A DNA stretch of 49,438 bases from a virus (IMGVR_UViG_3300033153_005635:1-49438), one strand, 5' to 3'. Counted from the first letter of the stretch, positions 22,516-31,323 are shown. Translations and numbers: made by a program. The notes: generated by a model from the letters alone, not told the origin.

Positions 22516-23073
22516 ATGGCAGTAGGATTCAAATTATACGGCCACATGTACGGGGCGGATAGCCCTGCTATGTCGGATATAATGATTCAGAATGATGCGA
22601 CAGTCACTCTCGGGGATGCTGTAAAAATTAACACGGCTGGGGGTTGCGAACCCTGTGACGCTGGAGACAAAGTCTTCGGTTGTGTTCAGGGGCTTGTAAC
22701 TAAGGAAGGGACTCCGTTGGCAACAGCGGCTCCTTCCGAGTACGCCGATGGAACTTACAGCGGAACCGGTGGCGTGTTTGGGAGTGAAACTTATACTGCG
22801 GGCGACGACAACCTCACCGATGAGATGATCAAGGCGAGAATTGTCTGGGACCCGTTCGCATTCTTCTACAACGACGCCGCAGGTGATTTAGCCTTAGCAG
22901 ACGAGTGGCAATTCTTTGACCTAACTGACGAGGATCAAATCGCTGACCAAGAGGGTCACGCAACGGCTGGAGCTTTCCAGCTAGTTAAGCGGGACCCCGA
23001 TGGCGACGGAGATGCCTCGAAAGGTGTATTTAGAATTGCCGAGTGGCAAGGCAGTCCCTACGCACAGCAATAA
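22516..23073 (+). CDS. Capsid decoration-like protein
   Basis: 185 residues, Gly/Ala/Asp-rich and beta-structured. MIQNDATVTLGDAVKINTAG and the later VFGCVQGLVTKEG resemble small phage head proteins that bind the outer capsid (DUF2190 or decoration type). AAAGGATAG precedes ATG 22516. The position between scaffold and coat supports a head role; the exact family is uncertain. Confidence 0.6.
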   Translation: MAVGFKLYGHMYGADSPAMSDIMIQNDATVTLGDAVKINTAGGCEPCDAGDKVFGCVQGLVTKEGTPLATAAPSEYADGTYSGTGGVFGSETYTAGDDNLTDEMIKARIVWDPFAFFYNDAAGDLALADEWQFFDLTDEDQIADQEGHATAGAFQLVKRDPDGDGDASKGVFRIAEWQGSPYAQQ

Positions 23074-23111
23074 AGGGCTGTTGGTTATTAGGTTAGTTTA
23101 GGAGGTTAATT

Positions 23112-24023
23112 ATGGCTGATCGTTCAGGTTTCGGAGATCTTCTTGAACCGATCTTCAGGAAAATTTTCGACGACAGGTACAACGAACTGCCGGAGGTCTT
23201 TCCGACTATTCTCCATGTAGAGAATTCCTCTAAGATGGAGGAGAAGGATAGTGCCGTTACCGGATTCGGTTATCTAGTCGAAACAAGTGAGAACGAGCAG
23301 ATCCAGTACGAAGACCCAGTGCAGATGTACGATGTGACTTATCGTCACAAGAAGTACACCAAAGGTTTCAAGGTCAGTGAGGAAATGTTTGAGGATGACC
23401 TTTACAATGTAATGAACAAGAAACCCAAGGCATTGGCTCTCAGCACTCGCCGAACGGCTGAGTACTACGCCGCGTCTGTTTTTAACAACGCTTTCAGTAC
23501 CAGCTACACAGGCGGGGATGCTAAACCTCTTTGTTCGATTTCCCACCCCAGAGCGGACGGGGGTACGGCTCAAAGTAATGCCAGTGGAGACGGTATTACC
23601 TTGACCGAGGCCAACCTTGAAACGGCAGAAAATGCGTTTCTCGGCGTGCTCGACGACAAGGGAATGAAAATCGCGATGCCAGCGAAAACAATTCTGGTGC
23701 CGCGAGCGTTAGACAAAGAGGCACGAATCATCACTGATTCGGCACTTCGATCGGGTACGGCTGATAATGATGTCAACACTTATCTAGGCAGGTTTGGAGT
23801 TAAAACGTGGGATTACCTCACGTCCAATACTGCTTGGTGGTTGCTCAACAACAGCCTGCACCAGGTCAACTGGTTCTGGCGTATCCGCCCTGAATTCAAA
23901 CAGGGCGAAGCCTTTGACACAGGTACGGCTCGCTTCAAAGTCAGAATGCGATTCTCTTATGGATGGTCTGATTGGCGAGGTGTGTGGGGCTCAAAAGGCG
24001 ATGACAGTAGCTTTTCTGACTGA
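23112..24023 (+). CDS. Major capsid protein
   Basis: 303 residues. The N-terminal part (DLLEPIFRKIFDDRYNELPE) and the central YRHKKYTKGFKVSEEMFEDD, then STRRTAEYYAASVFNNAF and PLCSISHPRADGG, follow the HK97-fold coat proteins related to the Mu gpT group. It should form hexamers and pentamers of the head. The ribosome site AGGAGGTTAATT is strong, fitting high expression. A G7/C7 hairpin follows the stop. Confidence 0.85.
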   Translation: MADRSGFGDLLEPIFRKIFDDRYNELPEVFPTILHVENSSKMEEKDSAVTGFGYLVETSENEQIQYEDPVQMYDVTYRHKKYTKGFKVSEEMFEDDLYNVMNKKPKALALSTRRTAEYYAASVFNNAFSTSYTGGDAKPLCSISHPRADGGTAQSNASGDGITLTEANLETAENAFLGVLDDKGMKIAMPAKTILVPRALDKEARIITDSALRSGTADNDVNTYLGRFGVKTWDYLTSNTAWWLLNNSLHQVNWFWRIRPEFKQGEAFDTGTARFKVRMRFSYGWSDWRGVWGSKGDDSSFSD

Positions 24024-24029
24024 TGAGTA

Positions 24030-24050
24030 GGGGGGGTTTTGAACCCCCCC
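24030..24050 (+). terminator. G/C-only hairpin after the capsid gene
   Basis: GGGGGGGTT and AACCCCCCC form a 9-bp stem with a 3-base loop, directly after the coat stop. No T tract follows, so it may protect the upstream mRNA 3' end or only partly terminate. Confidence 0.55.
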
Positions 24051-24071
24051 ATCGCCTAGTAGAAAGTAATT

Positions 24072-24479
24072 ATGGGAACAGCAACGACAAGTTTTTCAAG
24101 GTTTACAGGGCGCATTCATTGTGCGTCTAGTCCCCCAGCAAATCCAGCTACGGGAGATGAGTGGTTTGATACAGACACGAAGACGAAGTTTGTGTATAAT
24201 GGTAGTGCTTGGGTTGGTGGGACAGTATTGTCTACATCGACCTCGACCAGTACTTCAAGCACAAGCACGAGTACTTCGAGCACAAGTACGAGTACTTCTA
24301 CCAGTACTTCGACCTCGACCAGTACTTCGAGTACGAGTACTTCGAGCACGAGTACAAGTACATCAAGTACGAGTACAAGTACCTCGAGCACGAGTACTTC
24401 GAGTACGAGCACAAGTACATCAAGTACAAGTACATCAAGTACAAGTACATCAAGCACATCGACTTCGACCACCGAGTAG
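24072..24479 (+). CDS. Virion surface protein with Ser/Thr tract (81 residues of tract)
   Basis: 135 residues. Residues 1-53 form a small domain (SPPANPATGDEWFDTDTKTK, then VYNGSAWVGG) seen at the start of many phage fibre and collar proteins. From 24231 to 24473 nearly every codon is Ser or Thr. No other domain follows. It would present a flexible mucin-like arm on the head or collar. It has two shorter paralogues at 24841 and 25059. Confidence 0.75.
   Translation: MGTATTSFSRFTGRIHCASSPPANPATGDEWFDTDTKTKFVYNGSAWVGGTVLSTSTSTSTSSTSTSTSSTSTSTSTSTSTSTSTSSTSTSSTSTSTSSTSTSTSSTSTSSTSTSTSSTSTSSTSTSSTSTSTTE
24231..24473 (+). repeat. Ser/Thr-coding tract 1
   Basis: 81 consecutive codons, almost all Ser or Thr, mostly alternating TS with occasional SS. 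Both codon families of Ser (AGN and TCN) are mixed. Confidence 0.9.
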
Positions 24480-24538
24480 TAATTGGGGGGCAGGAATAGG
24501 CAGGTTATTTCTGCCCTGTATTGGGGAAGGAGCAAATT

Positions 24539-24832
24539 ATGGCAACAGTAGTTCCGAGAGCAGTAGAAGCAGTTTGTATTTCGGGCGATAAGAAGCTCAA
24601 GAGTAGTGCTGGCGTGGTCTACGCTGTAGTTCTAGCCGCAGGCAGTGCGGCCGACGCTACTTTAATCCTTTATGACAACACGGCAGCAGGGGGTGAACGG
24701 GAACTTTATTTGGCGGCGGCACAGAAGACTAGTATATCCTTCTGTCCTTCCAATGTAGGTATCAAGTTCAATACGGGGATTTACGCCGACATCTCTGGAG
24801 CAGGAGCTTACGCCACGATTATTTACGAGTAG
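24539..24832 (+). CDS. Small beta-rich virion protein
   Basis: 97 residues from ATG 24539, preceded by GGGGAAGGAGC. Ala/Gly-rich with alternating hydrophobics (VVYAVVLAAGSAADATLILY, then GIKFNTGIYADISGAGAYA), a beta-sandwich pattern common in small phage head or fibre-associated proteins. It lies between two Ser/Thr-tailed paralogues, so a structural role is likely. Confidence 0.6.
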   Translation: MATVVPRAVEAVCISGDKKLKSSAGVVYAVVLAAGSAADATLILYDNTAAGGERELYLAAAQKTSISFCPSNVGIKFNTGIYADISGAGAYATIIYE

Positions 24833-24840
24833 GAGAAATT

Positions 24841-25053
24841 ATGGGAACCAACTTCACAGCAGTAAAGGGAAGGATTCCTTGTAGTTCGAGTCCTCCGTCG
24901 GGAGTGGCTAGGAATGGGGAAATGTGGTTCGATATTGACACGAAGCGTCAGGCTGTTTACTATGACGGTGCGTGGTATATGCAGGGGTCAGCAATGACCA
25001 CAAGTACAAGTACATCTAGTACGAGTACTTCGACATCGACATCGACGACATAA
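24841..25053 (+). CDS. Short Ser/Thr-tailed virion protein, paralogue 2
   Basis: 70 residues: the N-terminal WFDIDTKRQAVYYDGAWY domain shared with 24072 and 25059, then a tail of about 18 Ser/Thr residues. TAGGAGAAATT precedes the start. Probably assembles with its paralogues. Confidence 0.7.
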   Translation: MGTNFTAVKGRIPCSSSPPSGVARNGEMWFDIDTKRQAVYYDGAWYMQGSAMTTSTSTSSTSTSTSTSTT

Positions 25054-25058
25054 GTTAT

Positions 25059-25277
25059 ATGGCATACACACAAGGAACACACTTTTCTGATTATAGGGGT
25101 AAGATACCTGTTTCGGCGAGTCCGCCGACGACTGATGTACAGGATGGCGACCGTTGGTTTGATAGTGATACCAATAATGAGGGAGTTTACTACGATGGTC
25201 AGTGGTATATGACCTCGGCAATGACCACATCGACATCGACATCGACATCAACATCTACATCGACTTCGACAACATAG
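25059..25277 (+). CDS. Short Ser/Thr-tailed virion protein, paralogue 3
   Basis: 72 residues with DGDRWFDSDTNNEGVYYDGQ in the shared N-terminal domain and a C-terminal tail of about 17 Ser/Thr residues (TSTSTS pattern). It follows paralogue 2 by five bases. Tandem duplication is the simplest origin. Confidence 0.7.
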   Translation: MAYTQGTHFSDYRGKIPVSASPPTTDVQDGDRWFDSDTNNEGVYYDGQWYMTSAMTTSTSTSTSTSTSTSTT

Positions 25278-25292
25278 CCGAAAGGAGGCATC

Positions 25293-25646
25293 GTGATAGC
25301 AGTACACAACCCCAAAGGTAAAAAAGCCCCGTTGATGGGTATTATTATCAATCGTTGGAAGTACAGTCTCCCTGCGGGGAAGACTTATGTTTTTGAGGAC
25401 GAGGTTGGTAATGATTTCCTCAATCGGTGCGGGTGGTTGAAAAAAGTTCCCGTAACTGCTAAAATTCCCAAAGCTCCGAGAGAAAGACCTACTGAGGCAG
25501 AAGCTCCAGCGCTATACGTAATCCTCAAACAGGAGGGTAAACTAGAGGAGTTTCTTAATGAGGGTAAGGAAGAGACACACGACAGTACCGAAACTATTAC
25601 TACCGAGGAGTTTCAGGAATTAGAGGGTGTAGAAGATATATCTTAA
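25293..25646 (+). CDS. Hypothetical protein at the head/modification boundary
   Basis: 117 residues from GTG 25293 with AAAGGAGG upstream. An N-terminal beta-rich part (WKYSLPAGKTYVFEDEVGND) is followed by a Pro/Glu-rich acidic tail. It could be a small head-completion protein by position. The next gene uses the same GGAGGCATC spacing with a TTG start. Confidence 0.6.
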   Translation: MIAVHNPKGKKAPLMGIIINRWKYSLPAGKTYVFEDEVGNDFLNRCGWLKKVPVTAKIPKAPRERPTEAEAPALYVILKQEGKLEEFLNEGKEETHDSTETITTEEFQELEGVEDIS

Positions 25647-25661
25647 AATGAAGGAGGCATC

Positions 25662-26987
25662 TTGAAAAAGAAAATAGCAATTTTTACAACTTTTAGTTCA
25701 GCTTCGCCAGCATATTCCCTCAACCGAGTTACCCAAGACCAGTTAAAAATGTTAGTAGATAACGGCTACGAGCCGAATGTTATCGTTGCTGAGGGTTTCA
25801 AGCCGATTGAGATGTACGCCCACGAGAAGGTAACGGTAAAAGAAATTCCTAATGTCCCCGTTTCCAATGAAGCCCGAATGGACAATACTTTCAATAAGGA
25901 TGTAATGATGATTGAGCAAGCCCTTACTGAGCACCTTAAGGGCGTTGATGTTTGTTTTACCCACGATATTATTTACCAAGCCGCCGCGTTGAAACACCAG
26001 ATTGCGGCTAAAAGGGTTGCCAAAACCTACCCAAACCTCCTATGGCTTCATTGGGTTCACTCGGCAACCCCCCCAGCCAGACTAGCCAACCTAACTCAAC
26101 ACTTCACAGACGAGTTTTCAAAGGAAATCCAAAGACCATTCCCCCACAGCTTTATTTGCTACCCGAACAAGTGGTTTGCTCCAGCAGTCGCCGACTCTTT
26201 TAACATAAACAGAAACAAAGTGAAGCACGTCCCCCACGCTACCGATTTCTGCCGCTTCAAGAAGTATGAGGAGGATACAATTAATCTAATCAAGAAAAAG
26301 AAGCTCTTGGAAGCAGACGCCATTGCCGTTTACCCAATTAGACTGGACAGGGGCAAGCAGGTTCAGTTCGTTCTCAAGGTAATGGCAATGCTCAAGACTC
26401 TCGGCAAAAGTGTTCGGGTCATTATCGTTGACTTCCACTCAACAGGCGGGGACAAAGTTATCTACCGAGACGACCTAAGGCAGATAGGGATTACTTGGGG
26501 GTTAGACGAGCGGGAGCTAACCTTTACCTCGGAGTTTCTACCCCAATGGCACCTAGAGGTTCCGTGGGAGGTAGTCTCCGACCTAATGGACTTGTCGAAC
26601 TGTTTTATATTCCCCTCGGCCTCGGAGAGCTACTCCCTAATTACTCAGGAGTCGGGGCTATCCAGACAGGTACAAGTCTTGAACTTTAATCTAACGCCTT
26701 TGATGAGTATTTTTGGAGAGTACCCCTACTACAAGAAGTTTGGGGAGGCGGCAGTTGACCCGCTAAATAATGAGGAGGCGGGGAATTGTGAAACTAAGTA
26801 CGATAACGAGCGGATGTTTATGCTCCAAGTCGCAGGACTCTTAAACTACGAATTGGAGAATAATCGGGTACTGGCTCAGGAACGGAAGCTAAGAAAGTAC
26901 AGGTCGCTGGATTATGTTTTTAAGACATACATCGAACCCCTTTTCTTCTACGAGGAATTAAAGAAGGAACCAATCGAGCAAAGATGA
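25662..26987 (+). CDS. GT4-like glycosyltransferase
   Basis: 441 residues, TTG start after GAAGGAGG. The N-terminal Rossmann half begins KKIAIFTTFSSASPAYSLNR and contains VDVCFTHDIIYQ and LWLHWVHS. The C-terminal half has VKHVPHATDF, AVYPIRLDRGKQVQ and FIFPSASESYSLITQESG, the donor-binding E-x7-E-type region of GT-B enzymes. It would transfer a sugar from an activated nucleotide donor in the cytoplasm. First gene of the modification cluster, four-base overlap with the next. Confidence 0.8.
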   Translation: MKKKIAIFTTFSSASPAYSLNRVTQDQLKMLVDNGYEPNVIVAEGFKPIEMYAHEKVTVKEIPNVPVSNEARMDNTFNKDVMMIEQALTEHLKGVDVCFTHDIIYQAAALKHQIAAKRVAKTYPNLLWLHWVHSATPPARLANLTQHFTDEFSKEIQRPFPHSFICYPNKWFAPAVADSFNINRNKVKHVPHATDFCRFKKYEEDTINLIKKKKLLEADAIAVYPIRLDRGKQVQFVLKVMAMLKTLGKSVRVIIVDFHSTGGDKVIYRDDLRQIGITWGLDERELTFTSEFLPQWHLEVPWEVVSDLMDLSNCFIFPSASESYSLITQESGLSRQVQVLNFNLTPLMSIFGEYPYYKKFGEAAVDPLNNEEAGNCETKYDNERMFMLQVAGLLNYELENNRVLAQERKLRKYRSLDYVFKTYIEPLFFYEELKKEPIEQR

Positions 26988-27769
26988 GAAAAATGGCTGA
27001 TGCTTGTATCATTGGCTACGGTGCTTTAGGAAAAAGAACTGCCAAAGTTTTTAACATTAAGAAGTACTACGATAGGGCGGGGTCGAATATAACCCTCAAA
27101 GACGCCGCCAAATGCCGTTTCATCTTTATCAGTCTTCCAACACCAACTATCAAAGAAGATTGTTTTACGGACGATATTGAGGCGATAGTCAAGCAACTCT
27201 CCCAGATTAGCCGAACCCCAATTCTAGTTATCAGGTCAACTGTCAAACCAGGGTTTACCAAGCACCTCTGTAGCAAGTATTTCGTTGAGGCAGTACACAA
27301 TCCTTCTTTTTCAGATGAAGGTAGGGGGGGTCTTGATATGGAGAAAGAGCCCGACCTTATCGTCATTGGGGGGGAGAATAAGCAGGTAGTTGCCGCAGTA
27401 GCCGACCTCTGGAAAGGCCGCTCAAAGACAGGAGAATTAACCCCAATGTTCTTGACAGACTCGGTTACATCAGAAACAATCAAGTATGTATTTAATGCCT
27501 TCTACGCACTCAAAGTAGTTTACTTCAATGAGATTTACGACATTTGCCAGAGGAACGGGGCTAGTTACAAGACTATCAGAGAAGCCATAAAGGAGAACAG
27601 TCGAATTGGAAACACCCACTCGTTGATTTTCCACAAGGGGGGTCGGGGGGCAGGTGGAAAATGTTTGAAAAAAGATTTAGAATTGTTTGCGTACTACACG
27701 GGGTCGAAACTGCTAAAGCGGGCAGTTACCATCAATCAAGGATTAATAGATGCCACTAATAAGAAGTAG
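26984..27769 (+). CDS. UDP-glucose/GDP-mannose dehydrogenase-like protein, short form
   Basis: 261 residues. NAD-binding start IIGYGALGKRTAK, FISLPTPT and RSTVKPG, a substrate helix region, and GAGGKCLKKD, which keeps the catalytic Cys and Lys of the family. The protein ends after the central helix (about 260 instead of 400 or more residues) and lacks the C-terminal UDP-binding domain. It may oxidise a nucleotide sugar to a uronate or be an altered enzyme. It overlaps both neighbours. Confidence 0.75.
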   Translation: MRKMADACIIGYGALGKRTAKVFNIKKYYDRAGSNITLKDAAKCRFIFISLPTPTIKEDCFTDDIEAIVKQLSQISRTPILVIRSTVKPGFTKHLCSKYFVEAVHNPSFSDEGRGGLDMEKEPDLIVIGGENKQVVAAVADLWKGRSKTGELTPMFLTDSVTSETIKYVFNAFYALKVVYFNEIYDICQRNGASYKTIREAIKENSRIGNTHSLIFHKGGRGAGGKCLKKDLELFAYYTGSKLLKRAVTINQGLIDATNKK

Positions 27770-29663
27770 TTTTTCCATTGTTATGCCGATTCACGGAGAC
27801 CGTGATGGCGAACGGGCACTCCGTAGCGTTTACTTCCAAAACTACCCACGAGATTTGGTAGAAACTATCGTTATCGAGGACGAGGATTCTCAACTTACTA
27901 AAAAGTACCCCGCCAGCAAGATTATCCACCACAAGGAAAGACTGGAGCGGGCTATCTCCCGAACTGAGGGGATGGCGGCGGCTACAAACGATTGGGTTAT
28001 ATGGCTTGATAGTATAACCGCCGAGAGAAGAATACCCGTAAAGATAGATGGCCGTATGGATGTTCTCTCTATTGAGGAGCTCTTTAATTTATATCCCTAT
28101 TCTCATTTTAACGGGAAAGAGGTTTGTTATCCAACGGACTTGGAGACCCTTAGTTTAGCTTCTAAACAGGATGATTATTGGAAAGTCCCTGCCTTTTGGA
28201 CTAAGGTAACAAAAATTATTCGTCATAGAACGGACAAGAATGTTTACAGGGTAACTCAGAAGTATGGACAGGTTGAGGTAACGGAAGACCACTCTTTAGT
28301 CAAATTAGAGGGGGGAGAGCTAGTCAAGTCTAAGTGGTATGAAACTGTTGATAATCCATTCGTGACCGTTGGCGGGGTAGAACGGGGTAAATTAGAGTCC
28401 ATAGACCTATGGGAGTACCTGTCTGAGGTTTCTGGGCTTATATCCGATGAAAAGACCGTTCGTTTTGATAACCATCAAAGGGGACAGGACAAAATCTTTC
28501 TAAAGCGACAGTTAGGTGGAGATTCTCTGCTTTCGCTCTGCCGAATCTTAGGACTTTACATTTCGGAGGGGTCGGTTTCAAAACGCCCGAAGAGTAAGAA
28601 CTTCGATATAGCACTTCAGGAAAAGGAAATTCTTCAGGGAATTGAAAAGGATTTTCAGGAACTTACCAACGCTACCTTTTCTTACTGTGCCGATAAGAAG
28701 GGGACATACGCCACCGTTTGGCGGTTGCGTAATTATTCTAACTTGCTCACGGCGGCTTTTCCCTATCTGTGCGGGAAGGACAGTAGAAGTAAGAAAATTC
28801 CGCAGTTTATTTACAATCTTGATAAGAAATACCAAGCGGAGTTCTTGAAATATCTTGTTATTGGGGATGGTTCGAGGAAAAAGGGAAGTGCTCCCGATGG
28901 TGGTAAGAGGAGTAAGAAGTTCCTCAAAAACTATTTTGTCTACACAACGGTTTCGTTGGGTTTGGCCAGCGGCCTGTGCTTTTTGTTACGGCAACTTGGG
29001 ATAGATTTCTCCGTTGGTTATAGAGAGTCCAAAAAGAGTTGGGGTATTAGTACCAGGCCGCTTAAGACGAACAGGCGGGGGTTTAAGACATTTATCTCTC
29101 CTTTAGAGAAGGCAAGTAGGTATGTATATGACCTTTCGGTGGAGTCTGACTCGCATACATTTGTTGATAGCCTCGGTTTGGTAGCTCTCCATAATTCAGA
29201 TGACGAGCTTATCTCCTCAACTCTCTACAACCTCGACTACTGGATTAGAAGGTGTCCTGGCTACAAAATCTTTCACTACGGGGGAATTGTTTACTGGGAA
29301 CCTAAGACTTTCGATGAACACAACTACGAACCGAGAACGACCATTAGACCAACCCCCGATATTCCTGATGGGGAGCCGGGGATGGGGTACTTTGAAACGG
29401 GTAAGGTAGCAACTGGACACTTCGTCTTTAGAAGGGAAATCTTTGAGGAGTTAGGCGGTATGCCCCAGCAGATGAGCCCCTATGTTTTCGCTGACGAATG
29501 TGCCAGAGAATTTCCTGAGTTTAGGGAGATGATGGGTCGGAGAAAGGTTGATACACTGGGAAATCCTTGGGGTTGCGACTTCTTTTATTTTTACAAAATC
29601 ACACGCAAATACAAATCCAAAGCATTGCCACTTAATCTATATTTACAACATGTTAGGAGGTGA
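27750..29663 (+). CDS. GT2 glycosyltransferase interrupted by an intein
   Basis: 637 residues as translated; 242 after removal of intein residues 88-482. The extein begins FSIVMPIHGDRDGERALRSV, the GT-A opening of family 2. The joined sequence reads IWLD-SDDELISS, restoring the DxDD metal/nucleotide-sugar motif split by the intein. The remainder includes ETGKVATGHFVFRREIFEE, the usual acceptor-side region. Activity thus needs splicing. It overlaps the preceding gene by 20 bases within the modification operon. Confidence 0.85.
   Translation: MPLIRSSFSIVMPIHGDRDGERALRSVYFQNYPRDLVETIVIEDEDSQLTKKYPASKIIHHKERLERAISRTEGMAAATNDWVIWLDSITAERRIPVKIDGRMDVLSIEELFNLYPYSHFNGKEVCYPTDLETLSLASKQDDYWKVPAFWTKVTKIIRHRTDKNVYRVTQKYGQVEVTEDHSLVKLEGGELVKSKWYETVDNPFVTVGGVERGKLESIDLWEYLSEVSGLISDEKTVRFDNHQRGQDKIFLKRQLGGDSLLSLCRILGLYISEGSVSKRPKSKNFDIALQEKEILQGIEKDFQELTNATFSYCADKKGTYATVWRLRNYSNLLTAAFPYLCGKDSRSKKIPQFIYNLDKKYQAEFLKYLVIGDGSRKKGSAPDGGKRSKKFLKNYFVYTTVSLGLASGLCFLLRQLGIDFSVGYRESKKSWGISTRPLKTNRRGFKTFISPLEKASRYVYDLSVESDSHTFVDSLGLVALHNSDDELISSTLYNLDYWIRRCPGYKIFHYGGIVYWEPKTFDEHNYEPRTTIRPTPDIPDGEPGMGYFETGKVATGHFVFRREIFEELGGMPQQMSPYVFADECAREFPEFREMMGRRKVDTLGNPWGCDFFYFYKITRKYKSKALPLNLYLQHVRR
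28011..29195 (+). mobile_element. LAGLIDADG intein in the GT2 active site
   Basis: 395 codons. The first residue is Ser88. VTEDHSLV (177-184) holds the TxxH motif of the splicing domain. The endonuclease motifs are LCRILGLYISEG (263-274) and FLKYLVIGDG (365-374). The end has VYDLSVE...HTFV...LVALHN, with penultimate His, terminal Asn and Ser as first C-extein residue. All residues for self-splicing are present and the acidic endonuclease residues look intact. Confidence 0.92.
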
Positions 29664-29667
29664 GTGT

Positions 29668-29886
29668 ATGGCTAAAAGAAAAGATGTATTACCAAAAGTT
29701 TGTTCTCGGTGTGGAAACGATTTAATGACGGGACAGACGACTATCCATTTACCGTTTGAGAAGAGGTATCTTGTCTTGTGTGGGGTTTGTCATCGTGGCT
29801 TGGGTTTTCCAGTCGGGCTCTACGGCGGGAAGTCCCCAACTGCTGAGGAATGGAAAAAGTTTTGGGATGAGGAGGTTAAGAAGTGA
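29668..29886 (+). CDS. Small zinc-ribbon protein in the modification cluster
   Basis: 72 residues from ATG 29668 with TAGGAGGTGAG upstream. CSRCG and CGVC form a four-Cys zinc site; the C-terminus is charged. It overlaps the next gene (GTGA). Role unknown. Confidence 0.7.
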   Translation: MAKRKDVLPKVCSRCGNDLMTGQTTIHLPFEKRYLVLCGVCHRGLGFPVGLYGGKSPTAEEWKKFWDEEVKK

Positions 29887-30638
29887 ACCTACGAGAGAAA
29901 AAGGGCAATCCAATCAATACATTTATCGTGCCCTTCGTATTTCCCGATTATATTGAGGGGTGTGTTAAGAGTATCTGGGAACATTGCGACCCAGAAAAGC
30001 ACCGACTAATCTTAATCGACAATACCGAAAAGGGTGAACTCTACCCCAAACTCCAAGACAGGGCACATCTCTACATTCGTTCCTACAGAAACCTTGGTTG
30101 TTCCAAGTCTTGGAATATGGGGATTCACCTCTCAAAAACGAAATACTGGTCGATTATGGGAGACGATACGAGGATTATTCACGAGAACTGGTGGCCAGAA
30201 TTACAAGCACATATGGAAGCAAATGATATGAAAATTGGTTTCTGTGACCCCTGCCACCTAACCCAACCAGAGAAGGTCAGGGGGAATTTGGAACCACCTG
30301 AGTTTACCGAGGAGATGTGGGAGGAAACTAAACATAATAGCGGCGATATGGCAGGTAGGTTTAACTGTCTGGTCATCAGAAAAGACCTCTACCATACTTT
30401 AGCTTACCAAGACGAGGATGGGCACTTTCTCTTAAACGAGGATTTGTATCCTTGCTACTGGGTTGACCGAGATTTTCATTTCAGGATGAAGGAATTGGAC
30501 ATTCACAAGAGCGGACTAAAGTTTCCTGTTTGGCATATGAGAGCAATGACGACCCAATCAGGTAAAATGCCACTACACGACAAAGGCCCGACCAATCCCG
30601 ATGTCGCCGAATGTCCAAAGGTTAGAAGATGTCTATGA
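29883..30638 (+). CDS. GT2-like glycosyltransferase
   Basis: 251 residues, GTG start with GAGGAGG upstream. NTFIVPFVFPDYIEGCVKSI opens the GT-A fold, LILIDNTEKG follows, and YWSIMGDDTRI carries the acidic metal motif. WVDRDFHFRM lies in the acceptor half. Probable sugar transfer to the virion or to an activated acceptor. Coupled to its neighbours by short overlaps. Confidence 0.78.
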   Translation: MNLREKKGNPINTFIVPFVFPDYIEGCVKSIWEHCDPEKHRLILIDNTEKGELYPKLQDRAHLYIRSYRNLGCSKSWNMGIHLSKTKYWSIMGDDTRIIHENWWPELQAHMEANDMKIGFCDPCHLTQPEKVRGNLEPPEFTEEMWEETKHNSGDMAGRFNCLVIRKDLYHTLAYQDEDGHFLLNEDLYPCYWVDRDFHFRMKELDIHKSGLKFPVWHMRAMTTQSGKMPLHDKGPTNPDVAECPKVRRCL

Positions 30639-31096
30639 CACCCGAAGAAGACCTAAAAGTACTAGAAGAAGCGGCTTCCAAGATTAAAAACGGGGTAATC
30701 GTGGAGACGGGGACTTGTGCTGGAGAATCAGCCAACCGAATGGCTAAAGCGTCCCCAACCTCAACGGTACACACAATCGACATCAGAAGCCGTGACCCAA
30801 AGCTGGAGAAGAATGTTCTTTCTTATATTGGAGACTCAAAGGAGATAGTAAAACGCTGGAAAACGCCGATTGACCTGCTTTTCATCGATGGCGGCCACGA
30901 CTACGAAACGGTCGAATCCGACTTCCTCGGTTTCGGGAGATGGGTGAGACCCGGAAGTAAGGTATTCTTCCACGATTACGATAGCGGTAGGAACGCTGAT
31001 GTTACTAGATTTATTAACGACGCTATCGAGTTTTACCAAGACTTTAAGCCATTAGGAGCAATGGGTAAGATGTTGTTTGCTTTTGAGGCATTGTAG
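30629..31096 (+). CDS. SAM-dependent methyltransferase (class I, Methyltransf_24 type)
   Basis: 155 residues. IVETGTCAGESANRMAK is motif I (SAM loop), TVHTIDIRSRD motif II, and IDLLFIDGGHDYETVESDF the family-typical IDGGH motif with catalytic-type residues. Such enzymes often methylate sugars or small molecules. The start ATG lies 10 bases inside the preceding gene. Confidence 0.8.
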   Translation: MSMTPEEDLKVLEEAASKIKNGVIVETGTCAGESANRMAKASPTSTVHTIDIRSRDPKLEKNVLSYIGDSKEIVKRWKTPIDLLFIDGGHDYETVESDFLGFGRWVRPGSKVFFHDYDSGRNADVTRFINDAIEFYQDFKPLGAMGKMLFAFEAL

Positions 31097-31107
31097 GGGG
31101 TGGGTTA

Positions 31108-31323
31108 ATGAAAAAGGATAGTACCTTTACTATTGAAATAAAGCTAATCGATAACAGAACTGGTAAGGAATATGCCAACGGAACTAAGGTTAGTCGTCGA
31201 ATGTTAGCTGACTTGGGAAGTGAGGAGGCTGGTAAATATATCCTCCGAAAGATTGATATATTAGAGAAGGGATTGCTTAACAGATTGGCTAAGATTCTTG
31301 AGGAGGAAAATGAAACCGACTGA
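31108..31323 (+). CDS. Hypothetical 71-residue protein in the modification cluster
   Basis: Starts with a beta strand (STFTIEIKLIDNRTG) and ends in a charged helix (DILEKGLLNRLAKILEEENE). The start follows AGGGGGTGGG. It overlaps the next gene by 14 bases. Function unknown. Confidence 0.6.
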   Translation: MKKDSTFTIEIKLIDNRTGKEYANGTKVSRRMLADLGSEEAGKYILRKIDILEKGLLNRLAKILEEENETD

